Shown: positions 1 through 8,659, counted from the first letter of the stretch. The stretch: DNA of 64,000 nucleotides from Treponema sp. UBA4307 (GCA_002394685.1 DGUP01000012.1:16761-80760); one strand, 5' to 3'. The notes: a model not told the origin generated them from the letters alone. Translations and numbers: made by a program.

Positions 1-1155
1 GCTCAATCTGAAAACTCTTCCTCCAAAATCCTGACTTCTGAACCAGGAATTATATATTTCCAGAGCCTGATTTTTAAATCCTTTCGGAGAAATTCGGTTT
101 TCTTTTGGAGAAAGGCGCCAGTCATTTGAAGAATCAAACAGTTCCAGTTCATTAGGCTGACTATGCTGATATCCTTTTGCCGCTGCTAAATCAAGACCGC
201 AGAAAAAAACTTCTCCATCTGTTAAGTTTAATGCCAGTTTTACAGCGGTTCCACTTACAGTGCCATTTGCTTCAGCCTCATGACTTTCAATTCCAAGATC
301 AGGATAAAAATAATTTTCGAATCCGTCAGAATATTTCAGTGGAAGAATTAAATTGTTTTCAAGTATTTTCCCCGGACATGCAGCTTCTCCGGGAAGGGCA
401 AGTGGAATTTGAGGATAGGAACATAAGCTTGCAAAGAGATGTTTTTTTGCCCAGAAGCCACCATCTGTTGAGAGCACAAAATCCGGAATAAGGTGATTAT
501 CAGTTAAAACTTTAAGGGAAGAGGAAAGGGCAATTAAAAAGAATCCGTTCCTGCTTTTTTTCAGTAGGGGAATTGAATCCATTAAACTTGGTCCAGAAGC
601 ACAGATTACAACCGGACAATGTGCCTTTGTATAATACACAGAAGTCTTAATGTAAAGTGCAGACTTTATGGTATTTGTAAACCATTTTTTCGAAAAATGA
701 CTTTTTGTATTTAAAACATTTCTGGCTTTTAATACTGCATTTTTCATTTCCATCCATACACAAGAGAAGCTTTCTGAAAAAATACTTTCACTTGGTTTCC
801 AGGAAATAAAAATAGTGGACATTAATACTTCATCGCCTAAAAAATTATAGAGTCTTTCACTAAGATTTTCCTGATCTGCAAAAAAAACTTTATCCCAGAC
901 TGAGTCATACTCTTCAAATTTATCAAGAAAATGGATTGCAGTTAAAATTGCCTTAGGAAATCTTTTTCTTAAAAATTCAGCGGTGTAGGAAAGACCCGGG
1001 CCTGTTATTATTACTGCTTTGGGATTAAATGGTACTTGAATTCCGTCAACAAAACGTTGAGCCTCCAGCAGAGGATTGTATTGAGAATGAAGGGGAATTC
1101 CATTTATCTTTACTACTTGAAATCCCTTTGAGCTGCTTGAAAAATCAATATTCAA
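1..1155 (-). CDS. Maf/DUF115-type motility-associated glycosyltransferase-like protein (3' end beyond window)
   Basis: A continuous frame of 385 codons runs off the window edge, so the C-terminus is missing. It starts at a TTG directly after the stop of the upstream gene (bases 1153-1155), with GGAG 8 nt upstream. After a Lys-Val-Ile rich N-terminal region there is a TGPGLSYTAEFL motif, then VICASGPSLMDSIPLLKK and LSTDGGFWAKKHL, and further on FFCGLDLAAAKGYQHS. The GPSL and C/STDG signatures are those of the DUF115 (6-hydroxymethylpterin diphosphokinase MptE-like) domain. In flagellated bacteria that domain occurs in Maf proteins, which transfer nonulosonic acids to flagellin. A role in flagellar glycosylation is inference. 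Translational coupling to the preceding 279-aa gene is likely. Confidence 0.72.
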   Translation of the reverse strand, partial: MNIDFSSSSKGFQVVKINGIPLHSQYNPLLEAQRFVDGIQVPFNPKAVIITGPGLSYTAEFLRKRFPKAILTAIHFLDKFEEYDSVWDKVFFADQENLSERLYNFLGDEVLMSTIFISWKPSESIFSESFSCVWMEMKNAVLKARNVLNTKSHFSKKWFTNTIKSALYIKTSVYYTKAHCPVVICASGPSLMDSIPLLKKSRNGFFLIALSSSLKVLTDNHLIPDFVLSTDGGFWAKKHLFASLCSYPQIPLALPGEAACPGKILENNLILPLKYSDGFENYFYPDLGIESHEAEANGTVSGTAVKLALNLTDGEVFFCGLDLAAAKGYQHSQPNELELFDSSNDWRLSPKENRISPKGFKNQALEIYNSWFRSQDFGGRVFRLS

Positions 1156-1995
1156 TTAAAGTTCTCCAGAAAGAAATTTATTCACTTCTTCTGCCTTATC
1201 TGTTACGGCAGCAAGTTTTAAGAACCGGCCGTTTAAGCAGTTGCCTGGAACAATTTCTTTTAGGAGCTGATAAAGTTGTGCCTGCAGAGTCTCTTCCGAT
1301 AATGTTTTCTTTGAAAATATACAGATGTAAATTAATTCTTCTTTTGGAGATGAACATATATTTCTGCCGGAAAAAGTGCTGTAAATCAAATCATAAATCT
1401 GATAGAAGGCTGTCTTATATACATCATTGTAAAATGGTTCATCCCTAATGCTGTCATCCTGAAAAAACGCATCAATGGCAGATGATATATTCAGGGTATA
1501 AAGGTTTGCATTGCTTAATTTAATTCCTGATGCTGCTTTATCCGGATCAAATGAAATATTTGACTTTGTTTTAAGAAGGCGGTTGGAAAGTGTAAAAAGG
1601 TCAATTTCTGATACTTCAAGGGGAAGATCATCCGATAATTCAGCAATAAAGAATACATAAGTATGAACTTCATCATAAAATTTCAGAAAATGAAGATTTT
1701 CAATATCATCCCTGATTTTTGGTGAAAAGAACTGGTAGAACTGGAAAATTTCTTTTTCTTCCCTTGAATAGGAACACCATTTACCGGCTTTTGGTAATGA
1801 ACCTTCCCAGAAATCTGGTGTAGACTGGGACAAGCGGATAGTTGCAAGATCAAGACCGTATGCTTTTGTCAAAACATAATACTGCCCCTGGAATGAAAAA
1901 AATCCAGCGTGCTTAAAGCCATAGTCTTTAGCTAAAGTCTTGAAACTTTCAACAAGAGTAAATTTTGTACCTGTAGATGAGCCGTTCATATCCAT
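1156..1995 (-). CDS. Conserved-looking protein of unknown function, 279 aa
   Basis: I do not recognise a family. The protein is soluble-looking, with no signal peptide or membrane segment. The N-terminal third (about residues 13-60) has alternating hydrophobic and aromatic residues around FKHAGFFSFQGQYYVLTKAY, and the rest is mixed alpha/beta in composition with many Phe and Tyr. The start is the ATG at 1995; a weak GGATC lies about 12 nt upstream, and the second Met (residue 3) is also possible. A promoter at 2030-2058 reads toward it. The following Maf-like gene begins immediately after its stop, so the two are probably one transcript. A role in motility or surface modification is only suggested by that neighbour. 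Confidence 0.7.
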   Translation of the reverse strand: MDMNGSSTGTKFTLVESFKTLAKDYGFKHAGFFSFQGQYYVLTKAYGLDLATIRLSQSTPDFWEGSLPKAGKWCSYSREEKEIFQFYQFFSPKIRDDIENLHFLKFYDEVHTYVFFIAELSDDLPLEVSEIDLFTLSNRLLKTKSNISFDPDKAASGIKLSNANLYTLNISSAIDAFFQDDSIRDEPFYNDVYKTAFYQIYDLIYSTFSGRNICSSPKEELIYICIFSKKTLSEETLQAQLYQLLKEIVPGNCLNGRFLKLAAVTDKAEEVNKFLSGEL

Positions 1996-2029
1996 AATAC
2001 TTCTGATCCGATAAGTTTTTGTTAATAAA

Positions 2030-2058
2030 ATTATACTCCATTTATCAAATAAAGTAAA
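2030..2058 (-). promoter_or_regulatory. Sigma-70-type promoter for the 279-aa gene
   Basis: On the minus strand the boxes are TTTACT, 17 nt, TATAAT. Initiation would fall about 27 nt before the ATG at 1995. The -10 box overlaps one arm of a 12-bp inverted repeat (2035-2046 and 2065-2076). Confidence 0.5.
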
Positions 2059-2076
2059 ATATTCGACAAATGGAGT
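2035..2076. repeat. 12-bp inverted repeat, terminator or operator
   Basis: The arms ACTCCATTTATC and GACAAATGGAGT pair with one mismatch across an 18-nt loop. A T-rich run follows on the plus strand and a weaker one on the minus strand. It lies between the acidic-protein gene and the 279-aa gene. It could end transcription of the former or control the promoter of the latter, whose -10 box it overlaps. Confidence 0.45.
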
Positions 2077-2102
2077 TATTTTTTTTAAGGATTATTTCTT
2101 AA

Positions 2103-5100
2103 TTAAGATAATCCTAATTCTGTAAAGAGTTTCTTATATGTTTCAAACTGAGCTGACTGAGCAAATTCTGCAATCTTATCTTCCGGTAAGTTTTCAAGAA
2201 GCTGATCCATATAAGAAAGTACAGATTTAATTTCTTCTTTCATTTCTGATGGAATTGTTTCAGTTTTTGGTGCTGATGTTTCTTCAACCTGAACAGGAGC
2301 TCCTTCTGAAACTGCTGCCCCATCTGCTACCTGATCTGCAATTACATGATTTGTGACTGCAAGAAGTTCATCTGTAGTGAGGGCAATATCATTTGCATCA
2401 GGATCTTCCTCTTCTGTATCTTCTTCAGGCTCAGGCATCATGATTTCACTTGCAGTTGAAGATGGTTCAGATACTTCTTCTGAAGTTTTGTCAGATTCTG
2501 TTTCGCTAAAGATTTCACCTTCAGCTTCACGTTTTCTCTGAGCTTCTTCCCAGCCTTCGAATTCTTCTTCTTTTTCACGTTTGTAAGCTTCTTCCTGACT
2601 CTTCCATGCAGCAAACACATCTTCAACAGGAGATTCGCTGATTCCTTCTTCAAGAGATTCATCATCTTCTGAAATAGGAGTGTCTGAAATTTCGTCAGTT
2701 TTTACTTCTGATTCAAGGTAATTGAAACTTTCATCAGTTAATGGTTCTGGAACATCTTCTTCTGCAAAAAGATCGATTGGTTCAGAAAGTGATTCCAGGG
2801 TAGAGGCCTGTACTGTAGAAAGATCATCATCATTGAGAACTGACTGAGCCTTTTCTTCTTCACTTGCAGTTGCAGCATCAACGATGTTTTCGCTGTCAGA
2901 TGAGAGAGGGCTGATAACTTCTTCTGATTCAATTTCATCTTCCTGAGAAAATGCATGGTCTTCCTGTGGAATAGTTTCGCTTTCCAGCGAAATAGTTTCA
3001 CTTTCCAGTGAAATAGTTTCACTTTCCGGCGAAACTGCATCATTTTCCTGAGCAGTTTCTGTAACATCCTGTGAATCTTCTGTAACAAAATCTGTTGTAT
3101 TGAGGATGTTTGAAAGTTCTTCACCACTCAAGGCAATTGTGTCATCATCATCAGAATCTCCGAAGAATCCTGTATCTTTTTCAGCTGCAGGAGTTTCGTT
3201 TTCAATTACGCTGCTGTTCTTAAGTTCAGAAAGTTCAGACTTAAGTGATGTAATTTCTGACTTAAGAGAATTTAGTTCGCTTGTAATCTGCTTCATTAAA
3301 GCCAGACTCTGGTCTTCAATTGCTTCATTATTAACTGTTTCCGAATTCATATTTTCTGTAATTCCCATAGAAGTTTCTGCTGTAAGATCATTAGACTCTG
3401 AAACTTCGTTAATATTATCATCTTTTTCTTCAATAATATCTACTGAATTTTCTTCAAGTGCTGAATTTTCTTCATAAGTATTTGAATCGAGTACTGGCTC
3501 TGAATTTTCTTCAAGCTGAGGCTCTTCTGCAGAAAGGTTAGTGCTTTCTTCAGAGGTTATGTCTTCTTCAGTCATTGGGGTGTCTTCAGAAATTGCATTT
3601 TCTTCAGCAAAACTGCTTTCGAGAACAGGACTTTCATCTAAAGTTACGGTCTCTGTTTCTGCATTTGTGCTGTCTGCCGGAGCATTTACGCTGGCTTCAA
3701 GAACCGGTTCGCTGTCTGCTTCAAAGGATGCTGAATCAAATATATCTGCAGCCTTTTCTTCAACAGGGGCAGCAGATTCGAAAACAGAATTTGCTTCAAC
3801 TGGTGAACTTTCTTCAACAGAAATATCTTCTGCAGAAAGAGGCATGCTTTCATTTGCAGCTACGCTTTCGTCAAACGCTGTATTGTCTTCAGAAACTGCA
3901 CTTTCTTCAGATGCTGCGATTTCTTCAAAAGCATTGTTTTCTTCAGAAAATACGTTGTCTTCAGAAAGTACATTTTCTTCAGCAGCACTTTCTTCAAGAA
4001 CCGGCTCACCGTTTGCTTCAAGGGAGGCTGAATCAAATATATCTGCAGCCTTTTCTTCAACAGGGGCAGCAGATTCGAAAACAGAATTTGCTTCAACTGG
4101 TGAACTTTCTTCAACAGAAATATCTTCTGCAGAAAGAGGCATGCTTTCATCAGCAGCTACGCTATCGCCAAAAGCAGTGTTGTCTTCAGCAACTGCGCTA
4201 TCGCCAAAAGCAGTGTTGTCTTCAGCAACTGCGCTTTCTTCAAATGCTGTGTTGTCTTCAGTAACTGTGATTTCTTCAGAAGCTGGGATTTCTTCAAATG
4301 CAGTGTTGTCTTCAGCAACTACGCTTTCTTCAGAAAGTACATTTTCTTCAGCAGCACTTTTTTCAAGAACAGGGCTTTCTGTTACATTATCTTCTTCAGT
4401 AACAAGGAGACCTGCAAAATCGTCTTCATCGGAATTTGCAACTGGAATATCAATTGTGAAGTCATCTGCAAAAGGTGTTTGTACTTTTTCTTCAACAGAT
4501 GAAGAAAGATCTTCTTCAATTTCCTTTACAGATTCTTCCTTTACTTCCTGAACTTCGTTATTTTCCGCAGGTGTATCAAAACTATCAATTGAAATATCTT
4601 CTGTTTTTACAGATGCAGCTGCAGATTCATCCTCAATATTGTTAAGAAGTGCATCAACATCAAAATCATCATCCGGTGCAGAATTTGCAGTTGTCTGATT
4701 TGAAGTTTCACTTTCTTCTTCACTTTCAGAAGTGTCCTGGGCAAGACTGATTTCTTCTTCTGTTTCATCAGTTCCTGCAGCTTCAGTCTCTTCCTCTTTT
4801 TCGTCTTCTTCAGTTTCTGAATCTGTCATTACAGACATTTCAATATCTACCGGTTCGTCTGCTTTCTTTTCTTCTTCACCAGCTGGAGCCTGTGTTATCT
4901 GCTGTTCACTTTCATCATCGAGACCAAATTCAGACAAATCAACAGATTCTCCAATTGCAGTGTCCTTTTTTTCAGTTACAACGTTTTCCTGTTTGTTAAG
5001 GATAGATGGATCTATTGAATCTGCTGAATCATCATTTTCTTCCATAGGAACTTCTGAAACTGAGTCGTCAAAAGATAAATCTATATCCAGTACAGGTTCA

Positions 5101-5894
5101 TCAGTAATAACTTCTTCCTCTTTCTGTGCAGGACTGTCAAAGGAAGCAAAATCATCTCCAAGAAAATCTTCAAGGGAAATTTCACCGTCTTCAGCAGCAG
5201 CTTCAGCCTGTGGAGCAGGGGGAGCAGGAGGGGCTTCCTGACCATATCCATTTGCTCCCTGAATCTGGCTTTCTGCAGCATCAAGTTCATCCTGAGAAAT
5301 AAATTCATCAAGAGAAATTTCTCCGTCTTCAAAAGATGGAGCGTCACTGCTTTCAGATTTTTCCTGAACATTTTCAGAAGGAGTTTCTGTTATGTTCTTA
5401 TCATCTGTTTCGAATGCTGATGTATCGAAATCCGGTAAGTCTATATCATCCAGAGAAGTGTTCTCATCGGCTGATGTCTCAGTTGACATATCACCTGTAA
5501 GTTCTGAAGGAAGATCCTCTGGAATTTCAGTATCGTTTAATTCTGTTCCCATAAAAGAATCAAGCGAAAGATCTGCAATTTCAAAATTGTCATCAACTGT
5601 ACTTTCAGCAAGGTCTTCAAGACTGACTTCTTCATTCGGGTTATTTTCTGTATTTTTATCAGGGCTTTCTTCCCCAAAACTTGTGCCTGGAACTTCAAAA
5701 GCTGCCGTAGCATCTTCCTCTGATTCCTGTACGTCTTCTTTTCCGTCGGGTATATTTGCTGATAAATCTTTATCGTCTAAACTGATGTCGTCAAAAGAGA
5801 AATCTGATAAATCAAAATCTGACTTTGATGAGTCAAGTGAATCAAAGTTTCCCAATGGTTCAAGTTCGTTGAATTCGTCTGATGAGCCTGCCAT
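2103..5894 (-). CDS. Very acidic, Ser/Glu-rich repeat protein, 1263 aa
   Basis: The protein is dominated by Glu, Ser, Asp and Ala, with no signal peptide or membrane segment. Short motifs of the type GEISLEDF or GEISLDEF recur in the first 260 residues. A 124-bp stretch is duplicated almost exactly at 3730-3853 and 4027-4150 (about residues 582-623 and 681-722, period 99 residues). A nine-residue Ser-Leu-Glu-Ser-Glu-Thr-Ile repeat lies near residues 955-977. A leucine-heptad coiled coil (SLKSEITSLKSELSELK) spans about residues 862-897. The last 45 residues (EIKSVLSYMDQLLENLPEDK onward) are the only part with ordinary composition and may be a conserved docking domain. The start has GGGGA 7 nt upstream and a sigma-28-like promoter at 5927-5953. 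Function is unknown; an intrinsically disordered scaffold is my best description. Confidence 0.85.
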   Translation of the reverse strand: MAGSSDEFNELEPLGNFDSLDSSKSDFDLSDFSFDDISLDDKDLSANIPDGKEDVQESEEDATAAFEVPGTSFGEESPDKNTENNPNEEVSLEDLAESTVDDNFEIADLSLDSFMGTELNDTEIPEDLPSELTGDMSTETSADENTSLDDIDLPDFDTSAFETDDKNITETPSENVQEKSESSDAPSFEDGEISLDEFISQDELDAAESQIQGANGYGQEAPPAPPAPQAEAAAEDGEISLEDFLGDDFASFDSPAQKEEEVITDEPVLDIDLSFDDSVSEVPMEENDDSADSIDPSILNKQENVVTEKKDTAIGESVDLSEFGLDDESEQQITQAPAGEEEKKADEPVDIEMSVMTDSETEEDEKEEETEAAGTDETEEEISLAQDTSESEEESETSNQTTANSAPDDDFDVDALLNNIEDESAAASVKTEDISIDSFDTPAENNEVQEVKEESVKEIEEDLSSSVEEKVQTPFADDFTIDIPVANSDEDDFAGLLVTEEDNVTESPVLEKSAAEENVLSEESVVAEDNTAFEEIPASEEITVTEDNTAFEESAVAEDNTAFGDSAVAEDNTAFGDSVAADESMPLSAEDISVEESSPVEANSVFESAAPVEEKAADIFDSASLEANGEPVLEESAAEENVLSEDNVFSEENNAFEEIAASEESAVSEDNTAFDESVAANESMPLSAEDISVEESSPVEANSVFESAAPVEEKAADIFDSASFEADSEPVLEASVNAPADSTNAETETVTLDESPVLESSFAEENAISEDTPMTEEDITSEESTNLSAEEPQLEENSEPVLDSNTYEENSALEENSVDIIEEKDDNINEVSESNDLTAETSMGITENMNSETVNNEAIEDQSLALMKQITSELNSLKSEITSLKSELSELKNSSVIENETPAAEKDTGFFGDSDDDDTIALSGEELSNILNTTDFVTEDSQDVTETAQENDAVSPESETISLESETISLESETIPQEDHAFSQEDEIESEEVISPLSSDSENIVDAATASEEEKAQSVLNDDDLSTVQASTLESLSEPIDLFAEEDVPEPLTDESFNYLESEVKTDEISDTPISEDDESLEEGISESPVEDVFAAWKSQEEAYKREKEEEFEGWEEAQRKREAEGEIFSETESDKTSEEVSEPSSTASEIMMPEPEEDTEEEDPDANDIALTTDELLAVTNHVIADQVADGAAVSEGAPVQVEETSAPKTETIPSEMKEEIKSVLSYMDQLLENLPEDKIAEFAQSAQFETYKKLFTELGLS
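3730..4150. repeat. Pair of 124-bp direct repeats inside the acidic-protein gene
   Basis: Copies at 3730-3853 and 4027-4150 are nearly identical at DNA level, 297 bp apart (99 codons, in frame). Shorter degenerate repeats rich in TTCTTCA fill the space between and around them. Recombination between the copies would remove or add 99 residues without breaking the frame. Confidence 0.9.
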
Positions 5895-6202
5895 ATAAAT
5901 CCCCTTTTTTTAAAGATACTGCTTATATATCGGCATTCAGTAAAGAATTGTTAAGTTTTTTATTAATGAATAACTCCAATATTTCTACCTATTATAAAAT
6001 ATAATTTAAAAATCCGCCATAAAGTTATTTAAAAATAATAATGGGCCTCGTTTTCAAAGTTAACTCAAAAAAATAAAGTTTTTCCAGTTTCAATAATTAA
6101 TTTTCAGTTTTTTAAAGTGATTTTTACCTTTTTTGGGACTTCAATAATTTAAGAAAATTTAAATTTTAGTATTGTCCAGATTATGCCGATTAAAAGTTTA
6201 TC
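5895..6202. other. AT-rich divergent intergenic region
   Basis: This 308-bp stretch separates the minus-strand acidic-protein gene from the plus-strand divIC-like gene. I see no gene in it. It holds the sigma-28-like promoter for the acidic gene (5927-5953), and near its right end GCCGATTA (6185-6192) with TTAG 15 nt upstream, a weaker version of the same pattern facing the divIC-like gene. Confidence 0.5.
5927..5953 (-). promoter_or_regulatory. Sigma-28-like (FliA) promoter of the acidic-protein gene
   Basis: The minus strand reads TAAC, 15 nt, GCCGATAT. The FliA consensus is TAAA-N15-GCCGATAA. Initiation would leave a leader of about 25 nt that contains the GGGGA ribosome site. Confidence 0.5.
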
Positions 6203-6706
6203 ATGAATAGATGTAGACTCTTATATGCAGCTTTCTTTGGAGTTATATTCTATGTTCTTGTTTCAATGCTCTGCGGTAGTGATGGAATATGGGCTCGAAA
6301 TCAAATGCTGGATCAAAAAAGACAACTCAGCGCTCACACAGCTGAAATTGAAAAAATTAACGAAGACCTCACAATGGAAAAAATTGCCCTCCTTAATGAT
6401 ATGGATGTTGTTGCAGGGTATGCAAGAAAACTGGGCTATATATATGAGGGAGAAAAGTTAGTGAAAATTACAGGTCTGCCTGAAAGAGAGGCAAGAATTT
6501 ATGATGCAGGACTTGTTTTAAAACACAAAAAAGTTCAATCTATGCCTGAATGGTTCTGCAAATCTGTAGGACTTGTAATCGGAGTACTGGTTTACATCAT
6601 TTTATTTTTAATTGATTATAACCGCGGACTTGTTGATTTTTCTTCAAACAGAAATATTCCGGAAGCCAGCGGTGGAGTTTCTGTTTATGATATGCCGAAA
6701 GTTTGA
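6203..6706 (+). CDS. Septum formation initiator family protein (DivIC/FtsB-like)
   Basis: The 167-aa protein has an N-terminal membrane anchor (about residues 7-26) followed by a coiled coil (roughly 33-65) containing QLSAHTAEIEKINEDL. A DVVAGYARKLGYIYEGEKLV stretch comes next and matches the conserved end of the DivIC/FtsB domain (ARKLGY..EGE). A second membrane segment, about residues 118-136, and a short tail extend beyond the usual FtsB length of about 100 residues. The family links FtsL and FtsQ in the divisome. The start lacks a clear Shine-Dalgarno. Its last 20 bp overlap the next gene, so the two are probably co-translated. Confidence 0.8.
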   Translation: MNRCRLLYAAFFGVIFYVLVSMLCGSDGIWARNQMLDQKRQLSAHTAEIEKINEDLTMEKIALLNDMDVVAGYARKLGYIYEGEKLVKITGLPEREARIYDAGLVLKHKKVQSMPEWFCKSVGLVIGVLVYIILFLIDYNRGLVDFSSNRNIPEASGGVSVYDMPKV

Positions 6707-7298
6707 TTCAGATTCTATTGAAAAAGCCGTCCGTGAACTGAAAAATGGCCAGGTACTTGTTCTGCCAACTGATACAGTGTATGGATTTAGTGCAATCGTA
6801 GATTTGAAGGGTAAAACTTCTTTTTATGCACAGAATAAAATTATGGTTATAAAGGGCAGGGGAAAAGAAAAACCCTTTATCCAGCTTCTAGGCTGCCCTG
6901 AAGATATAAAAAAATATACGGACAGAGAAATTCCTGACCAGCTCCTCAAATTATGGCCAGGTCCTTTAACTGTAATTGTCCCTGTAAAAGCTGAGAATCC
7001 TCTTCTTGAAGAAATGGAGACTGTTGCTTTCCGTTGTCCAGGAGATGAGTGGCTTAGACAGATTATCACTGAAATCGGGGCACCTGTTTATTCTACAAGC
7101 GTTAACCGTTCTGGTCAGCCGGTATTATCATCACCTGCTGCAATTGAAAAAGAATTCGGCAGTGAAGTAAGCCTTATTGTAGATGACGGAGACAAAATAA
7201 ACAGTGTTCCTTCTACAATTGTCATGCTTGAAGATAAGGGCATTAAACTGATTAGAAGTGGTGCTCTGGACGTAAGTTCAATTATCAGCAGCTTTTAA
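6687..7298 (+). CDS. Sua5/YciO/YrdC family protein (threonylcarbamoyl-AMP synthase-like)
   Basis: The start chosen is the ATG at 6687, which has GGTGGAG 9 nt upstream and gives 203 residues. The frame is open further upstream but without a ribosome site. LPTDTVYGFSA, the KIMVIKGRGKEKPF segment and YSTSVNRSGQPVLSS are YrdC-domain signatures for binding ATP, bicarbonate and threonine, in the first step of the tRNA t6A37 modification. The length matches the short form without the extra C-terminal Sua5 domain. It overlaps the divIC-like gene by 20 bp. YciO-type paralogues of uncertain role cannot be excluded. Confidence 0.85.
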   Translation: MICRKFDSDSIEKAVRELKNGQVLVLPTDTVYGFSAIVDLKGKTSFYAQNKIMVIKGRGKEKPFIQLLGCPEDIKKYTDREIPDQLLKLWPGPLTVIVPVKAENPLLEEMETVAFRCPGDEWLRQIITEIGAPVYSTSVNRSGQPVLSSPAAIEKEFGSEVSLIVDDGDKINSVPSTIVMLEDKGIKLIRSGALDVSSIISSF

Positions 7299-7315
7299 GA
7301 ATTAAAAAAAAATTA

Positions 7316-8140
7316 TCAGTTGGATTTTCTTGTCCAGGTTGTTTTTACAGCACCTCTTGAGGCGCCTGTAGGAGAGAGGGAATCTGCAACAAGAGTATTT
7401 TCTGTTCCTGTAAGAGTGTTTTCATCTACAAGTACAAGATTCCAGATTGTAGGTTCAGCACTGGCAGCATTTTTAATGGCAACTTCACGGCTCAAAGAAG
7501 GGTAGAATGAGGCATTTGATTTACCCTGTTGAGTAACCGTAACTTTTGTACCTGAAACTGTTATGGTAATGTTCATGGAAGCACCATTTTTGAAAATTAC
7601 AAAACCTCTGCCTCCTCTGAGAATTACGATTTTGTCTATTGTAGAATCTCCTGACCAGTTTCCACTTAAGCTTTCCAGACTTGAGGAAATATTTCCCTGT
7701 TTTACGGCAGGCAAGTCTGTTTCTGAAGAAAGCAGGTTTGTAAGCAGGCTTTCAAGTGAATCCTTTGCATCCATGAGAATCAGGTAGTAGGAAGAATAAA
7801 CCTTTGTAAGACTGAGGGATTTTCCCTGGTCAGCCTTAAAAGCATTAAGTGTACATGACCACTGACCGTCTTCAGTTTCATTAATTTCTGCATAAAAACA
7901 AATATTTGTATCAGATGCAGTTACTGCGTCATAGTTCAGGTTTCTTTTATCCTGTACCGTATAGCCGCCGATTGTCTGCATCTGGGTAAAATAAAGATCC
8001 GTAGTCATGGCAACCATGCTGCTGTCACCTCTTTCAGACACAGTTGCATAAAAATCTACAGGAAGTGAAAAAGCCCTTGCTGTTAATGCAATTATTGAGA
8101 ATGCCAGTATTTTTTTTACAGTAGAACAAAGCTTTTTCAT
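7316..8140 (-). CDS. Exported protein of unknown function, 274 aa
   Basis: The N-terminus has two lysines, a hydrophobic core (ILAFSIIALTARAF) and a plausible cleavage site near residue 25, so it is a type I signal peptide. The mature part is rich in Ser, Thr and beta-prone residues and contains LRGGRGFVIFKNGASMNITI. I recognise no named domain. It lies 8 bp downstream of smpB on the same strand and is probably transcribed with it. A periplasmic or outer-membrane-associated location is inferred from the signal peptide. Confidence 0.75.
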   Translation of the reverse strand: MKKLCSTVKKILAFSIIALTARAFSLPVDFYATVSERGDSSMVAMTTDLYFTQMQTIGGYTVQDKRNLNYDAVTASDTNICFYAEINETEDGQWSCTLNAFKADQGKSLSLTKVYSSYYLILMDAKDSLESLLTNLLSSETDLPAVKQGNISSSLESLSGNWSGDSTIDKIVILRGGRGFVIFKNGASMNITITVSGTKVTVTQQGKSNASFYPSLSREVAIKNAASAEPTIWNLVLVDENTLTGTENTLVADSLSPTGASRGAVKTTWTRKSN

Positions 8141-8148
8141 TTTAAATT

Positions 8149-8613
8149 TCAGCCTTCAAGCCCCTTCCTGAATTCCCGGGCAATGTCTCTGTTAACATCC
8201 CGTTCCTTAATATCGTTACGCTTATCAAACTGTTTTTTACCCTTACAAAGACCAAGCTGAACTTTCACACGGCCTTCTTTAAGGTAAAATTCCAGCGGAA
8301 TAAGGGTATATCCTTTTTCATCCACCTTACGCTTCAGTCGTTTAATTTCCTCCTTGTGCAGAAGAAGTTTTTTCTTCCGGTCCGGATCATGATTAAATAC
8401 TGAAGAATATGAATATTCATTGATGTGGAAATTCTGAACCCACACCTCGTTATTTTCTATTAGTGCAAAACTGTCATTAAAAGAGATTGTTCCTGCCTTA
8501 ACGCTTTTAACCTCTGTGCCTTCCAGTACAATCCCACATTCCATGCTCTCTTCAATTGAATAGTCGAATCTTGCCTTTCTGTTTTGAGCAATAATTTTTT
8601 TTCCTTCACCCAT
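8149..8613 (-). CDS. smpB: SsrA-binding protein SmpB
   Basis: The 154-aa protein carries the SmpB signatures NRKARFDYSIEESMECGIVL, EGTEVKSVKAG and the basic C-terminal tail GKKQFDKRNDIKERD. SmpB binds tmRNA (ssrA) and delivers it to stalled ribosomes for trans-translation. I chose the ATG at 8613; an upstream in-frame TTG at 8619 would add two residues. There is no Shine-Dalgarno, and a -10 box (TATATT, 8620-8625) ends only about 6 nt before the ATG, so the message may be leaderless. tmRNA itself was not found in the window. The exported-protein gene follows. Confidence 0.95.
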   Translation of the reverse strand: MGEGKKIIAQNRKARFDYSIEESMECGIVLEGTEVKSVKAGTISFNDSFALIENNEVWVQNFHINEYSYSSVFNHDPDRKKKLLLHKEEIKRLKRKVDEKGYTLIPLEFYLKEGRVKVQLGLCKGKKQFDKRNDIKERDVNRDIAREFRKGLEG

Positions 8614-8619
8614 ACACAA

Positions 8620-8648
8620 AATATACTTAACTTAAGAAAGATTGTCTA
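8620..8648 (-). promoter_or_regulatory. Promoter of smpB
   Basis: The minus strand reads TAGACA, 17 nt, TATATT. The predicted start point coincides with the smpB ATG at 8613, within a base or two. Confidence 0.5.
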
Positions 8649-8659
8649 TCAAAGTTACC

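Noticed and set aside
3730..4150. CRISPR-like repeat spacing
   Set aside because: The repeats are 124 bp long, only two copies are present, and they are coding and in frame.
3541..4551. A 336-codon plus-strand open frame opposite the acidic-protein gene, and another at 3575-4264
   Set aside because: They are the antisense of Glu/Ser-rich repeats, which produce long Ser/Leu/Gln-rich frames on the other strand. No ribosome site or promoter supports them.
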